Shown in pieces: positions 24,946 to 33,969 of a stretch of DNA of 45,878 bases. The number at the start of each line of letters is the position of its first letter. Positions within the stretch are counted from its first letter, which is position 1. The notes under the pieces were generated by a model. That model saw only the letters and a program-made list of their open reading frames with translations. It did not search any database and was not told the DNA's origin. The translations under genes and the position numbers were made by a program. The DNA comes from Betaproteobacteria bacterium. Its GTDB lineage: Bacteria > Pseudomonadota > Gammaproteobacteria > Burkholderiales > JAHFQX01. The stretch is from contig JAHFQX010000021.1 of the NCBI GenBank assembly GCA_023259135.1, positions 1-45,878 on the forward strand. The letters run 5' to 3'.

Positions 24946-27471
24946 TCATTTGGCGGGGGCTTTCTTGCTTTCAGGCGCGCGGCTTTTGGGCTTTGATGCC
25001 GCGCGTTTCGGCGTCGCGGAGGCCCGTTTCCCCTTGGGGGCAACGGTTTTCTTGACATCGGCTTTTGCGGCCAGCAGATCTAGGGCCTGCTGCAAACTGA
25101 GGGTGGCCGGATCCTGATCCTTGGGGAGGGAAGCGAAGACGGTGCCGTGGCGGACATAGGGACCATAGCGGCCGGTTTGCACTGTGATCGGCTTGCCATC
25201 GGCGGGATGCATTCCCAGGACGGTTGCCGGGCTGCCGGCCGGAGTTTTCTTGGTCTTGAGGAGGGTGACGGCCTCGTCCAGGGCAAGGGCGAGAAAATCC
25301 TGGGCCTTGGGAACCGAGACGAACATGCCGTTATGCCGCACATAGGGTCCAAAGCGGCCGACCCCGACGTCCACCGACAAGCCGGTTTCTGGATGCAATC
25401 CCAGGGAGGCAGGCATGGCCAAGAGCTTCAGGGCTCTTTCCAGATCGGCTTGTTCCCGGGGGAGGGCCTTGGGCCAACTGGCCCGCTTGGGCTTGGGGCC
25501 CCCCTCGGTTTGTTGGCCCAATTGCACATAATGGCCATAGGGGCCTTGTAGCAGGCGCACTTCCTGGCCGGTAGCGGGATCGATGCCCAAGGTTCGTGCC
25601 GGTTCTCGGGCCTGATCTTCCCAAGGGCGAGTGTAGTTGCACTCGGGGTAGCCGGAACAGCCGACGAACAGCCCCCGACGGCTGCTGCGCAGGAATAAAT
25701 CCTTGCCGCATTCGGGGCAGGCTTCGTTGAGTGATTGGCCGGGGGCGACCTGTTGCTTTTCCTGAATAAGGAGATGGAAGCCGTTCCAGAACTCCTTCAG
25801 CACGGGTAGCCAAGTCCGGCGACCGGTGGAAATTTTATCCAGGTCGTCTTCCATCTGGGCGGTGAACCCGTAATCCACGTAGCGGTTGAAGTGCTCGGTG
25901 AGAAAGTGGTTCACCATTCGCCCCAAGGACGCGGGGACAAAGCGCTTTTTGTCCAGCACCACGTATTCGCGATCCAACAAGGTGGAAATGATGCTGGCGT
26001 AAGTGGACGGCCGGCCGATACCGTATTCCTCCAGGGTTTTCACTAGGCTGGCTTCGCTGAAGCGAGGCGGCGGCTGGGTGAAGTGCTGGTCGCCGTAGAG
26101 CTTGTCCACCGGGAGGGTTTCCCCTTCTTGCAAAATCGGCAGTTGGGTGTCTTCCTCCTCAGCGCTATCGTCGGCATCTTCTTGATAGACCTCCATGAAC
26201 CCCGCGAACACCAGAGTCTGCCCCGTGGCCCGGAACAAGGAGCCGGCGGCGTCAGGGGCGAGATCCACGACCGTGGCGTCGAACTTGGCGGGGCTCATTT
26301 GACTGGCTACGGCCCGCTTCCATATGATTTCGTAAAGCTTAGCCTGCTCGGCGGAAAGATAGGGCTGCACGGCCTCTGGAGTGCGAAGCACCGAGGTGGG
26401 CCGGATAGCCTCGTGAGCTTCTTGGGCGTTCTTGGTTTTGTTCTTGTGGGTCACCGGGGTCTTGGGCAGGTGCTCCGGAGAAAAAGTCTTGGCGACGAAG
26501 CGACGGATTTCCTCCACGGCCTCGTTGGCCAGACTTACCGAATCGGTTCGCATATAGGTGATGAGCCCCACTGCGCCTTCCCCCACGTCTATTCCCTCGT
26601 AAAGCTGCTGGGCGATGCGCATGGCGAGCTTGGTGGAAAACCCCAGCTTGCGCACGGCTTCCTGCTGCAGGGTGGAGGTGGTGAAAGGGGGCGCGGCGTT
26701 GCGCAGTCGCTGCTTTTTTTCCACCCGAGCGACGCGCACGGCTTGAAGTTGGTCGCCGCCCAATTCCGCCAGCGTTTGGGCGTAGGTTTCGGCGCTGCCG
26801 ATGCTGAGCTGCTCCAGCTTTTTGCCCCGGTGCTGGATGAGTCGGGCACTGAAGCTTTGATGCCCTTTGTGGCTGTCCAGGTGAAGGGTCCAGTACTCGA
26901 CTGGACGAAAGGCTTCGATTTCTTGTTCGCGCTCGACGATTAAGCGCAGTGCCGGGCTTTGTACCCGCCCCGCGGACAGGCCGGGGCTGATCTTGCGCCA
27001 CAGTAGCGGAGAAAGATTGAACCCCACCAGGTAATCCAGCGCCCGCCGAGCTTGCTGGGCGTTGACCAGCTCCATGGAAATGTCCCGGGGATGGGCCATC
27101 GCATTGCGGATGGCGTCCTGGGTAATCTCGTGGAACACAACGCGCCGGACCGTTTTGTTCCGCAGGTTTTTCTTGCTCCGCAGAATTTCCGATACATGCC
27201 AGGCGATGGCCTCGCCCTCTCGATCCGGGTCGGTGGCCAGCAAGATTTCATCCGCCGCCGCCGCCGCCTTGGTGATGGCGTCCACGTACTTGGCATTGCG
27301 GGGGATAAGCTGATACTTCATGGCGAAGTCGTGGTCTGGGTCCACGGCCCCTTGCTTGGGAACCAGATCCCGGACATGCCCGGAGGACGCCAGGACGTCA
27401 TAGCCTTTCCCCAAGTATTTCTTCAGGGTCTTGGCCTTGGAAGGGGATTCGACAACGACCAGTCGGGACAT
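24946..27471 (-). CDS. topA: DNA topoisomerase I (type IA)
   Basis: An 841-residue type IA topoisomerase that relaxes negative supercoils. The TOPRIM domain (residues 1-125) includes VVESPSKAKTLKKYLG and ATDPDREGEAIAWH; the active-site Tyr306 is in GLITYMRTDS; LSAGRVQSPALRLIVERE is intact. The C-terminus has one C4 zinc ribbon (CPECGKDLF...CSGYPEC, about residues 600-630), then three topoisomerase C-terminal repeats with G-x-GPYV cores, and a Lys/Ala/Pro-rich tail. This differs from the multi-zinc-ribbon tail of E. coli TopA. It ends 16 bp from the gyrB stop, tail to tail, and lies downstream of dprA. Confidence 0.97.
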   Translation of the reverse strand: MSRLVVVESPSKAKTLKKYLGKGYDVLASSGHVRDLVPKQGAVDPDHDFAMKYQLIPRNAKYVDAITKAAAAADEILLATDPDREGEAIAWHVSEILRSKKNLRNKTVRRVVFHEITQDAIRNAMAHPRDISMELVNAQQARRALDYLVGFNLSPLLWRKISPGLSAGRVQSPALRLIVEREQEIEAFRPVEYWTLHLDSHKGHQSFSARLIQHRGKKLEQLSIGSAETYAQTLAELGGDQLQAVRVARVEKKQRLRNAAPPFTTSTLQQEAVRKLGFSTKLAMRIAQQLYEGIDVGEGAVGLITYMRTDSVSLANEAVEEIRRFVAKTFSPEHLPKTPVTHKNKTKNAQEAHEAIRPTSVLRTPEAVQPYLSAEQAKLYEIIWKRAVASQMSPAKFDATVVDLAPDAAGSLFRATGQTLVFAGFMEVYQEDADDSAEEEDTQLPILQEGETLPVDKLYGDQHFTQPPPRFSEASLVKTLEEYGIGRPSTYASIISTLLDREYVVLDKKRFVPASLGRMVNHFLTEHFNRYVDYGFTAQMEDDLDKISTGRRTWLPVLKEFWNGFHLLIQEKQQVAPGQSLNEACPECGKDLFLRSSRRGLFVGCSGYPECNYTRPWEDQAREPARTLGIDPATGQEVRLLQGPYGHYVQLGQQTEGGPKPKRASWPKALPREQADLERALKLLAMPASLGLHPETGLSVDVGVGRFGPYVRHNGMFVSVPKAQDFLALALDEAVTLLKTKKTPAGSPATVLGMHPADGKPITVQTGRYGPYVRHGTVFASLPKDQDPATLSLQQALDLLAAKADVKKTVAPKGKRASATPKRAASKPKSRAPESKKAPAK

Positions 27472-27555
27472 GAGAAAGCCAGTTAGCAGGTAAAGCGCGT
27501 GATGATAAGAACGAACCGCTTCCTCGGCAAGCCAGGGCAGCCCGTTCGGGCCGTC

Positions 27556-28647
27556 CTAGTTTTCCAAGCGCTGATAAAGTCCGCCCGGCAAGACCGCCAC
27601 CCGGCCGGCCAGCTCCAGTTCCAACAAGCCCGCCACGACTTGCTCGGCGGGCCATCCGGTGGCGCCGCACAGCGCCTCGACGGAGCGGATTTCATGGCCC
27701 AGAGCTTCCAGAAGCTGGGCCGGCTGCGCAGCCCGACCGGGATCATCCGGGGGGGCGGCTTGGGCCGCCCCCCGGCGCCAGCGCAACTCTTCCAGGATGT
27801 CGTCCACCGACTCTACCAGCTTGGCCCCCTGCTTGATCAGGGCATGGCACCCTTTGGCGACGGGGTTATGGATGGATCCGGGGATGGCGAACACCTCCCG
27901 GCCCTGCTCCGCTGCCAGCCGGGCGGTAATGAGCGAGCCGCTTTCCACGCCGGCCTCCACCACCAGGCAGCCCAAGGCCAGCCCGCTGATGATGCGGTTG
28001 CGCCGCGGAAAATGATTGCCCCGAGGCGGGGTGCCCAAAGGGAATTCCGAGATCAATGCCCCTTCTCGCGCCAGCCGGTGGGCTAAATCCCGATTGCGCG
28101 ACGGATACACCCGGTCCAGTCCGGTGCCCACCACGGCGATGCTGCTACTGGGCCCGTCCAGAGCGCCTTGGTGGGCGGCGGCATCGATTCCCAGGGCTAA
28201 GCCGCTGACCACGCATAATCCGGCATCACCCAGATGGCTGGCGAACTGGGTTGCGGTGGCCTGCCCCTGGGGAGTGGCGTTGCGGCTGCCGACCACGGCG
28301 AGGCTCGGTTGCTCCAGCAGCCGCGGATTTCCGGCGACGTAAAGCAGTGGCGGCGGGTCGTGAATCTCCAGAAGCTGCGTGGGATAAGCCGGATCCATGA
28401 AGGGAAGCAGGTAATGATCCGGCGCCGTCAGCCATTCCAGCGCGGCGGCGGTGTGGGCAAAACCGACGCGAGTGCGGACGCCGTGCTCGGCTTCGGCGGA
28501 TAACAAGGTTTTGAGAAAGCCCGGCCCGCTGGCGAACGCTTGCGCCGGCCCGCCCACGGCGCTTACCAAGCGGCGCAGCGTCTCGTCCCCCAGCCCGGGA
28601 GTCAGGCTAAGCGCAAGCCATTCCTCGGCCTCGGCGATCAGGGGCAC
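27556..28647 (-). CDS. dprA: DNA-processing protein DprA
   Basis: A 363-residue protein that loads RecA on incoming single-stranded DNA during natural transformation. An N-terminal helical domain (LALSLTPGLGDETLRRLV) leads to the Rossmann-like core with AVVGSRNATPQGQ, VSGLALGIDAAAHQGAL, AVVGTGLDRVYPSRN and GNHFPRRNRIISGLALGCLVVEAG, the DprA/Smf signature. A C-terminal winged-helix domain (about residues 300-363) is present, as in many proteobacteria. It follows the LysM gene by only 9 bp. The smg gene, often found between dprA and topA in gammaproteobacteria, is missing. Confidence 0.96.
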   Translation of the reverse strand: MPLIAEAEEWLALSLTPGLGDETLRRLVSAVGGPAQAFASGPGFLKTLLSAEAEHGVRTRVGFAHTAAALEWLTAPDHYLLPFMDPAYPTQLLEIHDPPPLLYVAGNPRLLEQPSLAVVGSRNATPQGQATATQFASHLGDAGLCVVSGLALGIDAAAHQGALDGPSSSIAVVGTGLDRVYPSRNRDLAHRLAREGALISEFPLGTPPRGNHFPRRNRIISGLALGCLVVEAGVESGSLITARLAAEQGREVFAIPGSIHNPVAKGCHALIKQGAKLVESVDDILEELRWRRGAAQAAPPDDPGRAAQPAQLLEALGHEIRSVEALCGATGWPAEQVVAGLLELELAGRVAVLPGGLYQRLEN

Positions 28648-28656
28648 GGCGGCAGG

Positions 28657-29724
28657 TCAGGGAGTTTGCGCCCAGTCCGACAGATTGACCGGAAGAGAGG
28701 CTTGCATTACCAAAGCGTAGGATACTCGGTCGAAGGTCCGGAAGACCATCACCAGCCCGTAGCGCTCCACCGGAAGCGCCTCGACGGGAGTCGCTCCGCG
28801 CCGGACCACGTCCCGGTTCATGGCAGGGTCCCGCAACAGGGCCAGCACATGACCCGCTTCCAGGCCGTCCCGAGAGCCTTTGTTAAGCGCGACGATGTCG
28901 TTTTTTCCGACTTCCCCCACCCGGCCATAAGTCGAGATGAGGCGGCCCTTCACGGGACGTTCCGGCGCATGGGGAACGTAAGTGGGAAAAAGGGTTCTGG
29001 GCAACGGCAGCAACCGGTCGCCGACGCGGATTTCCTGGGTGGATTTCAGGATCTCTGCGGTGCTGGGATCGCCGAATTGGGTCACCCGGGCTTCTCCCAG
29101 GAAGAAACCCTCGTAACCCAGAACTTCTCCGTTGTCCGGATCTGTCAAGGGTTTCGCCGAGGGCCGGAAGACTTGCCACGCTGTCCCTTGGGCGGAAGAC
29201 AGGCCTTTGACGTAAACCTTGTTGCCGGCGCCGGCGATCACCCGGTTTTCCTCGGTGGCGACGATGATCGGAGCCCGCTCGAATTGGGCCGCTTCGGCAG
29301 CCAGCGGCCGGCTGAGGAAGGGTTCGATGGCGGAAGGGGGGATGGTGGGAATCGCCTCGGCCTCCCGGGACTCGACCCGAGCCTGGGGGACGAGTTTCAC
29401 CGACTCCAGCTTAACTAGCTGAACCGACGGCCGCGGGGTTCGGCTCAGAACCAGCACATCCCCCGGGCGCAACAAATGAGGGTTGGCGATTTGCTCTCGA
29501 TTCATCCGCCACAATTCCGGCCAGCGCCAGGGGTCTTTCAGAAAGCGCGAGGCCAGGCTCCACAAAGTGTCGCCGGGCACCACCACGTGGCGTTCCGGGG
29601 CGTCCGCCCGGAGTTCCGGGGCCGCCGCGACGCCGCCGGCGCCCGTCATGGCCCCGAAAAACAGGGCTATAATGAGCGCTCGCGTCCAAGATTGTCGGTA
29701 TGGCTGTCGCATCGTATTGACCAT
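28657..29724 (-). CDS. LysM-domain secreted protein
   Basis: About 355 residues. A basic N-terminus followed by a hydrophobic stretch (ALIIALFFGAMTGAGGVAAA) looks like a Sec signal peptide, so the protein is probably periplasmic or peptidoglycan-bound. One LysM domain follows (about residues 45-95: HVVVPGDTLWSLASRFLKDP...NPHLLRPGDVLVL). The remaining 250 residues include repeated beta-rich segments such as VIAGAGNKVYVKGL and EVLGYEGFFLGEARV, and have no catalytic motif I recognise. ATG 29724 is chosen because AGAGGG lies about 9 bases upstream; in-frame ATGs at 29712 and 29766 are alternatives. This gene commonly precedes dprA in gammaproteobacteria; its exact role is unknown. Confidence 0.9.
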   Translation of the reverse strand: MVNTMRQPYRQSWTRALIIALFFGAMTGAGGVAAAPELRADAPERHVVVPGDTLWSLASRFLKDPWRWPELWRMNREQIANPHLLRPGDVLVLSRTPRPSVQLVKLESVKLVPQARVESREAEAIPTIPPSAIEPFLSRPLAAEAAQFERAPIIVATEENRVIAGAGNKVYVKGLSSAQGTAWQVFRPSAKPLTDPDNGEVLGYEGFFLGEARVTQFGDPSTAEILKSTQEIRVGDRLLPLPRTLFPTYVPHAPERPVKGRLISTYGRVGEVGKNDIVALNKGSRDGLEAGHVLALLRDPAMNRDVVRRGATPVEALPVERYGLVMVFRTFDRVSYALVMQASLPVNLSDWAQTP

Positions 29725-29791
29725 TGCTGCCGCCCTCTGGTTAAGGCAACGGTTGAGATTCTGCATCTAATTTATTCTGTTAGCAAGGAAT

Positions 29792-30295
29792 ATGGCTGTT
29801 CTACCTATTCTCCGTTACCCCGACGAACGGCTTCACCGTCTGGCCCGGCCGGTGGTTGTGGTCGATGAAAGCGTCCGCGCCTTGGTCCGCGACATGGCCG
29901 AAACCATGTATGCCGCGCCGGGCATAGGCTTGGCCGCCGTGCAGGTGGGCGATCCGCGGCAGGTGGTGGTGATCGACATTTCCGAGGCCCGGGATGAGTT
30001 GCGCACCTTTATCAATCCGGTGATCGTCGAAGCCGCCGGAACTTGTGAATTTGAAGAAGGATGTCTGTCGGTGCCCGGCATTTATGAAACAGTGCGGCGC
30101 GCCGCGCGGGTGAAAACGCAGTCCTTGGATGAACGGGGCCGTCCCTTCGAGCTGGTGGCCGAAGGTTTGCTGGCGGTTTGCATCCAGCACGAAATCGATC
30201 ATCTCCACGGCCGCGTGTTTGTGGAGCACCTCTCCCGCCTGAAGCAAAGCCGCATTCTTGCCAAGCTCAAAAAACAGCAGCGCCTAACCATGTAG
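29792..30295 (+). CDS. def: Peptide deformylase
   Basis: A 167-residue metalloenzyme that removes the formyl group from nascent N-terminal methionine. The three family motifs are intact: GIGLAAVQ (44-51), EGCLS with metal ligand Cys91, and QHEIDH with His133, Glu134 and His137. It starts 67 bp from the divergent LysM gene, so its promoter must lie in 29725-29791, where I see only weak candidates. It forms the classic def-fmt pair, with fmt starting 6 bp after its stop. Confidence 0.98.
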   Translation: MAVLPILRYPDERLHRLARPVVVVDESVRALVRDMAETMYAAPGIGLAAVQVGDPRQVVVIDISEARDELRTFINPVIVEAAGTCEFEEGCLSVPGIYETVRRAARVKTQSLDERGRPFELVAEGLLAVCIQHEIDHLHGRVFVEHLSRLKQSRILAKLKKQQRLTM

Positions 30296-30301
30296 GGGCG
30301 C

Positions 30302-31246
30302 ATGGTGCGCATCGTCTTTGCCGGCACACCCGAATTCGCCGCGGTTTCCTTGCGAGCCGTGGCGGGGGCAGGTCACTCGATTCCCCTGGTGTTGACGCAA
30401 CCGGATCGGCCCCGAGGCCGAGGGCTGAAACCGGCGCCTTCGCCGGTCAAGACGCTGGCCCGGGAATGGGGCTTGCCGGTGGCGCAGCCGGATAGCTTGC
30501 GGGATTCCGCCATCCTCGAGCAGCTCTCGACGCTGGCTCCCGATGCGCTGGTCGTGGTGGCCTACGGGCTGATGCTGCCCAAGGCCGTGCTGGCGCTTCC
30601 CTCCAAGGGTTGCCTGAATGTGCATGCCTCGCTGCTGCCGCGCTGGCGCGGCGCGGCCCCCATCGCGCGGGCGCTGTTGGCGGGAGACGCGGCAACCGGC
30701 GTCACCATCATGAAAATGGACGAAGGCCTGGATACCGGCCCCATGCTGCTGCAGCGCCGGCTGTCCGTGGCTCCCCGGGAAACGGCCGGAACCTTGCACG
30801 ACAAGCTGGCTAGCCTCGGAGCGGAGGCGCTGCTGGAGGCGTTGCAAGGGATCGAAGGGGGCCGGCTGGCCCCCGAACCCCAGCCGCAAACGGGGGTCTG
30901 CTATGCCGCCAAAATCCGCACCGAGGAAGCGCGGGTTGCCTGGGAGCGTTCGGCGGAGGAAGTGGATCGGCTGATTCGGGCCTTCGATCCGGCCCCCGGC
31001 GCCCGCACCTTGTTTCAGGGAGAGATGCTGAAGCTATGGGCCGCGACCCCGATGCGGCCCCCCTTGATTCCGCAAGAGGCCCTCCCGGGCCAGATTTTGG
31101 CGGCCGGAGCGGCGGGGATTCAGGTGGCCTGCGGCCAAGGCGTGTTGCGCATCGACGCCTTGCAGCGCGCCGGGGGCCGGCGAATGTCGGCGGAGGCTTT
31201 CCTGAAAGGTTTCGATCTGCGACCCGGAGACCGGCTGGGGCGTTGA
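30302..31246 (+). CDS. fmt: Methionyl-tRNA formyltransferase
   Basis: A 314-residue enzyme that formylates initiator Met-tRNA with 10-formyl-tetrahydrofolate. The catalytic residues Asn107, His109 and Asp145 are in NVHASLLPRWRGAAPI and EGLDTGPML; the N-terminal FAGTPEFAAVSL and QPDRPRGRGLK loops are typical. A C-terminal beta-barrel tRNA-binding domain is present (about residues 205-314). It follows def by 6 bp and is followed after 70 bp by htpX, in place of the usual direct fmt-rsmB junction. Confidence 0.97.
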   Translation: MVRIVFAGTPEFAAVSLRAVAGAGHSIPLVLTQPDRPRGRGLKPAPSPVKTLAREWGLPVAQPDSLRDSAILEQLSTLAPDALVVVAYGLMLPKAVLALPSKGCLNVHASLLPRWRGAAPIARALLAGDAATGVTIMKMDEGLDTGPMLLQRRLSVAPRETAGTLHDKLASLGAEALLEALQGIEGGRLAPEPQPQTGVCYAAKIRTEEARVAWERSAEEVDRLIRAFDPAPGARTLFQGEMLKLWAATPMRPPLIPQEALPGQILAAGAAGIQVACGQGVLRIDALQRAGGRRMSAEAFLKGFDLRPGDRLGR

Positions 31247-31316
31247 ATTATTCGGTTCCGCCGCCCTCTAATGCGGCGACAATGTTGCTTTCTCGCAGAT
31301 CTTTAAGGAACGTCGA

Positions 31317-32162
31317 ATGTTCGGAAATTGGTTGAAGACTTCTTTGCTAATGGCGGCCATCGTAGCCTTGTTCGGTGCCGTCGGCATGCTCATCGGCGGG
31401 GGCGCCGGAATGGTGGTGGCGCTGTTGTTGGGGGGCGCTGTGAACCTCTGGGCCTACTGGTTCTCCGATGCGATGGTGCTGCGGATGTACAACGCCCGGG
31501 AAGTGGACGAGACCAGCGCCCCCGGCTTCTACCAGATGATTCAGGAGTTGGCCCGAGTGGCGGGCCTTCCTATGCCCCGCGTGTTCCTGATCGACGAGGC
31601 CCAGCCCAACGCCTTTGCCACCGGCCGGGATCCTGAGCACGCGGCGGTGGCGGCCACCACCGGGATTCTGCAAGGGCTTTCGGAGCGCGAGCTACGCGGC
31701 GTGATGGCCCATGAGCTGGCCCATGTGAAGCACCGAGACACCTTGATCTCTACCCTTTCCGCCACGATAGCCGGCGCCATTTCTTCCCTGGCGCAATTCG
31801 GCCTATTTTTCGGCGGCGGTCACCACGGCGAGCGCAGCGTTCCGCCGGCGGTGGCGCTGCTGTTGTTGATCATCGCGCCCATCGCCGCCATGCTTATCCA
31901 GTTCGCCATCTCCCGCTCTCGGGAGTTCGGCGCCGATCGGGGTGGGGCTGAATTAAGCGGCGACCCTCGAGCTCTGGCCGCCGCCTTGGAGAAAATCGAT
32001 CGCTATGCCAAAGGTGTCCCGTTGCAAACCGCGGAGCTTCATCCCGAAACCGCCCAGATGATGATCATCAACCCTTTGTCGGGAGGCGGCGTCGCCCATC
32101 TGTTCAGCACCCATCCCGCCACCGAGGAGCGCATCGCCCGGCTGCTGGCGATGGCCGGGTAA
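31317..32162 (+). CDS. htpX: Membrane protease HtpX
   Basis: A 281-residue inner-membrane zinc metalloprotease (M48B) that degrades misfolded membrane proteins. The zinc motif HELAH is at residues 132-136, and the third ligand is probably the glutamate in [17 protein letters not shown]. Two N-terminal transmembrane helices and two more after the active site match HtpX topology. AAGGAA lies 7 bases before the ATG. It is inserted between fmt and rsmB and its stop abuts the rsmB start, so it appears to be part of the translation/quality-control operon. Confidence 0.96.
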   Translation: MFGNWLKTSLLMAAIVALFGAVGMLIGGGAGMVVALLLGGAVNLWAYWFSDAMVLRMYNAREVDETSAPGFYQMIQELARVAGLPMPRVFLIDEAQPNAFATGRDPEHAAVAATTGILQGLSERELRGVMAHELAHVKHRDTLISTLSATIAGAISSLAQFGLFFGGGHHGERSVPPAVALLLLIIAPIAAMLIQFAISRSREFGADRGGAELSGDPRALAAALEKIDRYAKGVPLQTAELHPETAQMMIINPLSGGGVAHLFSTHPATEERIARLLAMAG

Positions 32163-33428
32163 TTGCTGCAAATCCAAACCTTGGCGAGCACCGCCGTGCA
32201 GGCGGTGCTCGCCGGCCGCCCGCTGCCCGAAGCCCTGGCTCGGGTTTGGCAAGGCCATCCCCACCTGACGCCCCAGCAGCGGGGCGCCATCCAGGACATC
32301 AGCTATGGCACTTTGCGTTGTTTGGGAACCCTTGACGCAACGTTAGGGTTGCTAACGGGACCCCGCGCCCTGGATGCTGCCTTGCGCTGCTTGCTGCTGT
32401 GCGCCCTGTACCAGCTCCGGCATACCCTGGCGAAGCCCTATGCCGTGGTGAACCATGCCGTGGAGGCGGCGGACCGCATCAGCCAGCCCCGCGCCAAGGG
32501 GCTGGTGAACGCGGTATTGCGAAAATTTTCGGAGGAGCCGGACGCCTGGCTGGAACGGGCCGCCCAAGACCCGGTGGGACGCTATTCCCACCCCCTGTGG
32601 TGGATCGACAAGCTCAAAACCCAGTTACCCGAGCATTTCGAAGCCGTATTGGCGGCGGGCAACCGCCACCCCCCGATGAGCCTGCGGGTGAACCCGCGGC
32701 GGGACTCGCCGCCAGATTACCTGGAAGCTTTGTCGCAGGCCGGCATCCCGGCCGCGCCGGCCGGCGGTGCGGCGGTGCTGCTGGAGCGGCCGGTGGCGGT
32801 GAGCGAGCTGCCCGGTTTCTGGGCGGGGCGGGTTTCGGTGCAGGATTGGGGCGCCCAGCAGGCGGCGCTCTTGCTGGACGTGGCGGAGGGCATGGAGGTT
32901 CTGGATGCCTGCGCGGCTCCCGGCGGCAAGACGGGACACATTCTAGAGCTGGCGGACTGCCGGCTGGTGGCGCTGGATGCCGACGCCGGCCGGTTGCGCA
33001 AAGTGGACGAGAACCTGCGCCGGCTGGGATTGCGGGCCAGGCTGGTGGCGGGGGATGCCGCCCATCCGGAAACCTGGTGGGATGGCCGCCCCTTCCAGCG
33101 CATTCTGGCCGATGTGCCGTGCAGCGCTTCCGGAGTGGCGGGGCGACATCCCGATATCAAGTGGCTGCGCCGGGAATCGGACATTCCCGCCTATACCGAA
33201 CGGCAAGCCGCCATCCTGGACGGGCTGTGGCGCCTGTTGGACAGAGGTGGTAAATTGCTCTACGCCACCTGCTCGGTTTTTCGGGAGGAAGACCACCAAC
33301 AGGCGGCAATGTTCCTAGACCGGCATCCCGACGCCAGCCCCCTGGAGGCGGCCTCCGGGGAAGCGGGGCTGCTGTTGCCCGACCGACGACATGACGGGTT
33401 TTTCTACGCCCTTTTTCAAAAGCGCTAG
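32163..33428 (+). CDS. rsmB: 16S rRNA (cytosine967-C5)-methyltransferase RsmB
   Basis: A 421-residue protein with an N-terminal NusB-like RNA-binding domain (about residues 1-140) and a C-terminal Nol1/Nop2/Sun methyltransferase domain. The latter shows SAM motif DACAAPGGKTGHILEL, DVPCSASG with the structural cysteine, and ATCSVFREED with the catalytic cysteine. TTG 32163 immediately after the htpX stop is used as start; no ATG lies near, and homology begins here. Reinitiation after htpX translation is likely. The last 38 bp overlap the DUF4390 gene. Confidence 0.94.
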   Translation: MLQIQTLASTAVQAVLAGRPLPEALARVWQGHPHLTPQQRGAIQDISYGTLRCLGTLDATLGLLTGPRALDAALRCLLLCALYQLRHTLAKPYAVVNHAVEAADRISQPRAKGLVNAVLRKFSEEPDAWLERAAQDPVGRYSHPLWWIDKLKTQLPEHFEAVLAAGNRHPPMSLRVNPRRDSPPDYLEALSQAGIPAAPAGGAAVLLERPVAVSELPGFWAGRVSVQDWGAQQAALLLDVAEGMEVLDACAAPGGKTGHILELADCRLVALDADAGRLRKVDENLRRLGLRARLVAGDAAHPETWWDGRPFQRILADVPCSASGVAGRHPDIKWLRRESDIPAYTERQAAILDGLWRLLDRGGKLLYATCSVFREEDHQQAAMFLDRHPDASPLEAASGEAGLLLPDRRHDGFFYALFQKR

Positions 33429-33969
33429 TCTTCGTTCCGCCCTGGCAACCCTGCTTCTCGGCTTGTGGGCGTGGACCGCTCTGGCCGACGGCATCCAGGC
33501 GGTATCGGGCGCGCTGACCGAGGGAGAGGAGGCCTATGTCCTCAATGCCGAGTTCGACATCGCCGTGAATCCGACCCTCGAGGAAGCGCTGGCCAAGGGC
33601 TTGCCGCTTTACTTCGTCACGGAACTGGAGGTGGTCCGGCCCCGCTGGTATTGGCTGGACGAGAAAGTGCTGAGTTATCAGCAGACTTCCCGGCTGAGCT
33701 ACAACGCCCTGACCCGCCAGTATCGCCTCAGCACCGGAGCCTTCCACCAAAACTTTCCTGCCCTGTCCGACGCCCTAAACGTGCTGCAGCGCGTGCGCAA
33801 CAAGCCGGTGCTGGAAAAAGGCGCGCTGCGCAAGGATGCCAGTTATGCCGCCGCGCTGCGGCTGCGGCTGGACGTGTCCCAGTTACCCAAGCCGTTCCAA
33901 TTGAACGCCCTGGCTTCCAAGGAATGGTCGCTGGCATCGGAATGGCTTCGCTGGACGGTGACGCCATGA
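33391..33969 (+). CDS. DUF4390 domain protein
   Basis: A 192-residue protein with a signal-like N-terminus (LATLLLGLWAWTALA, cleavage likely near residue 32), so it is probably periplasmic. The mature part matches what I know of DUF4390: NAEFDIAVNPTLEEALAKGLPLYFVTELEV, RPRWYW, and a LSYNALTRQYRLSTGAFHQNF block. Its function is unknown. Its start lies inside rsmB and its stop overlaps the ntrY start (ATGA), a compact arrangement that ties it to the sensor kinase; a role in signalling to NtrY is a guess based on context. Confidence 0.9.
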   Translation: MTGFSTPFFKSASLRSALATLLLGLWAWTALADGIQAVSGALTEGEEAYVLNAEFDIAVNPTLEEALAKGLPLYFVTELEVVRPRWYWLDEKVLSYQQTSRLSYNALTRQYRLSTGAFHQNFPALSDALNVLQRVRNKPVLEKGALRKDASYAAALRLRLDVSQLPKPFQLNALASKEWSLASEWLRWTVTP

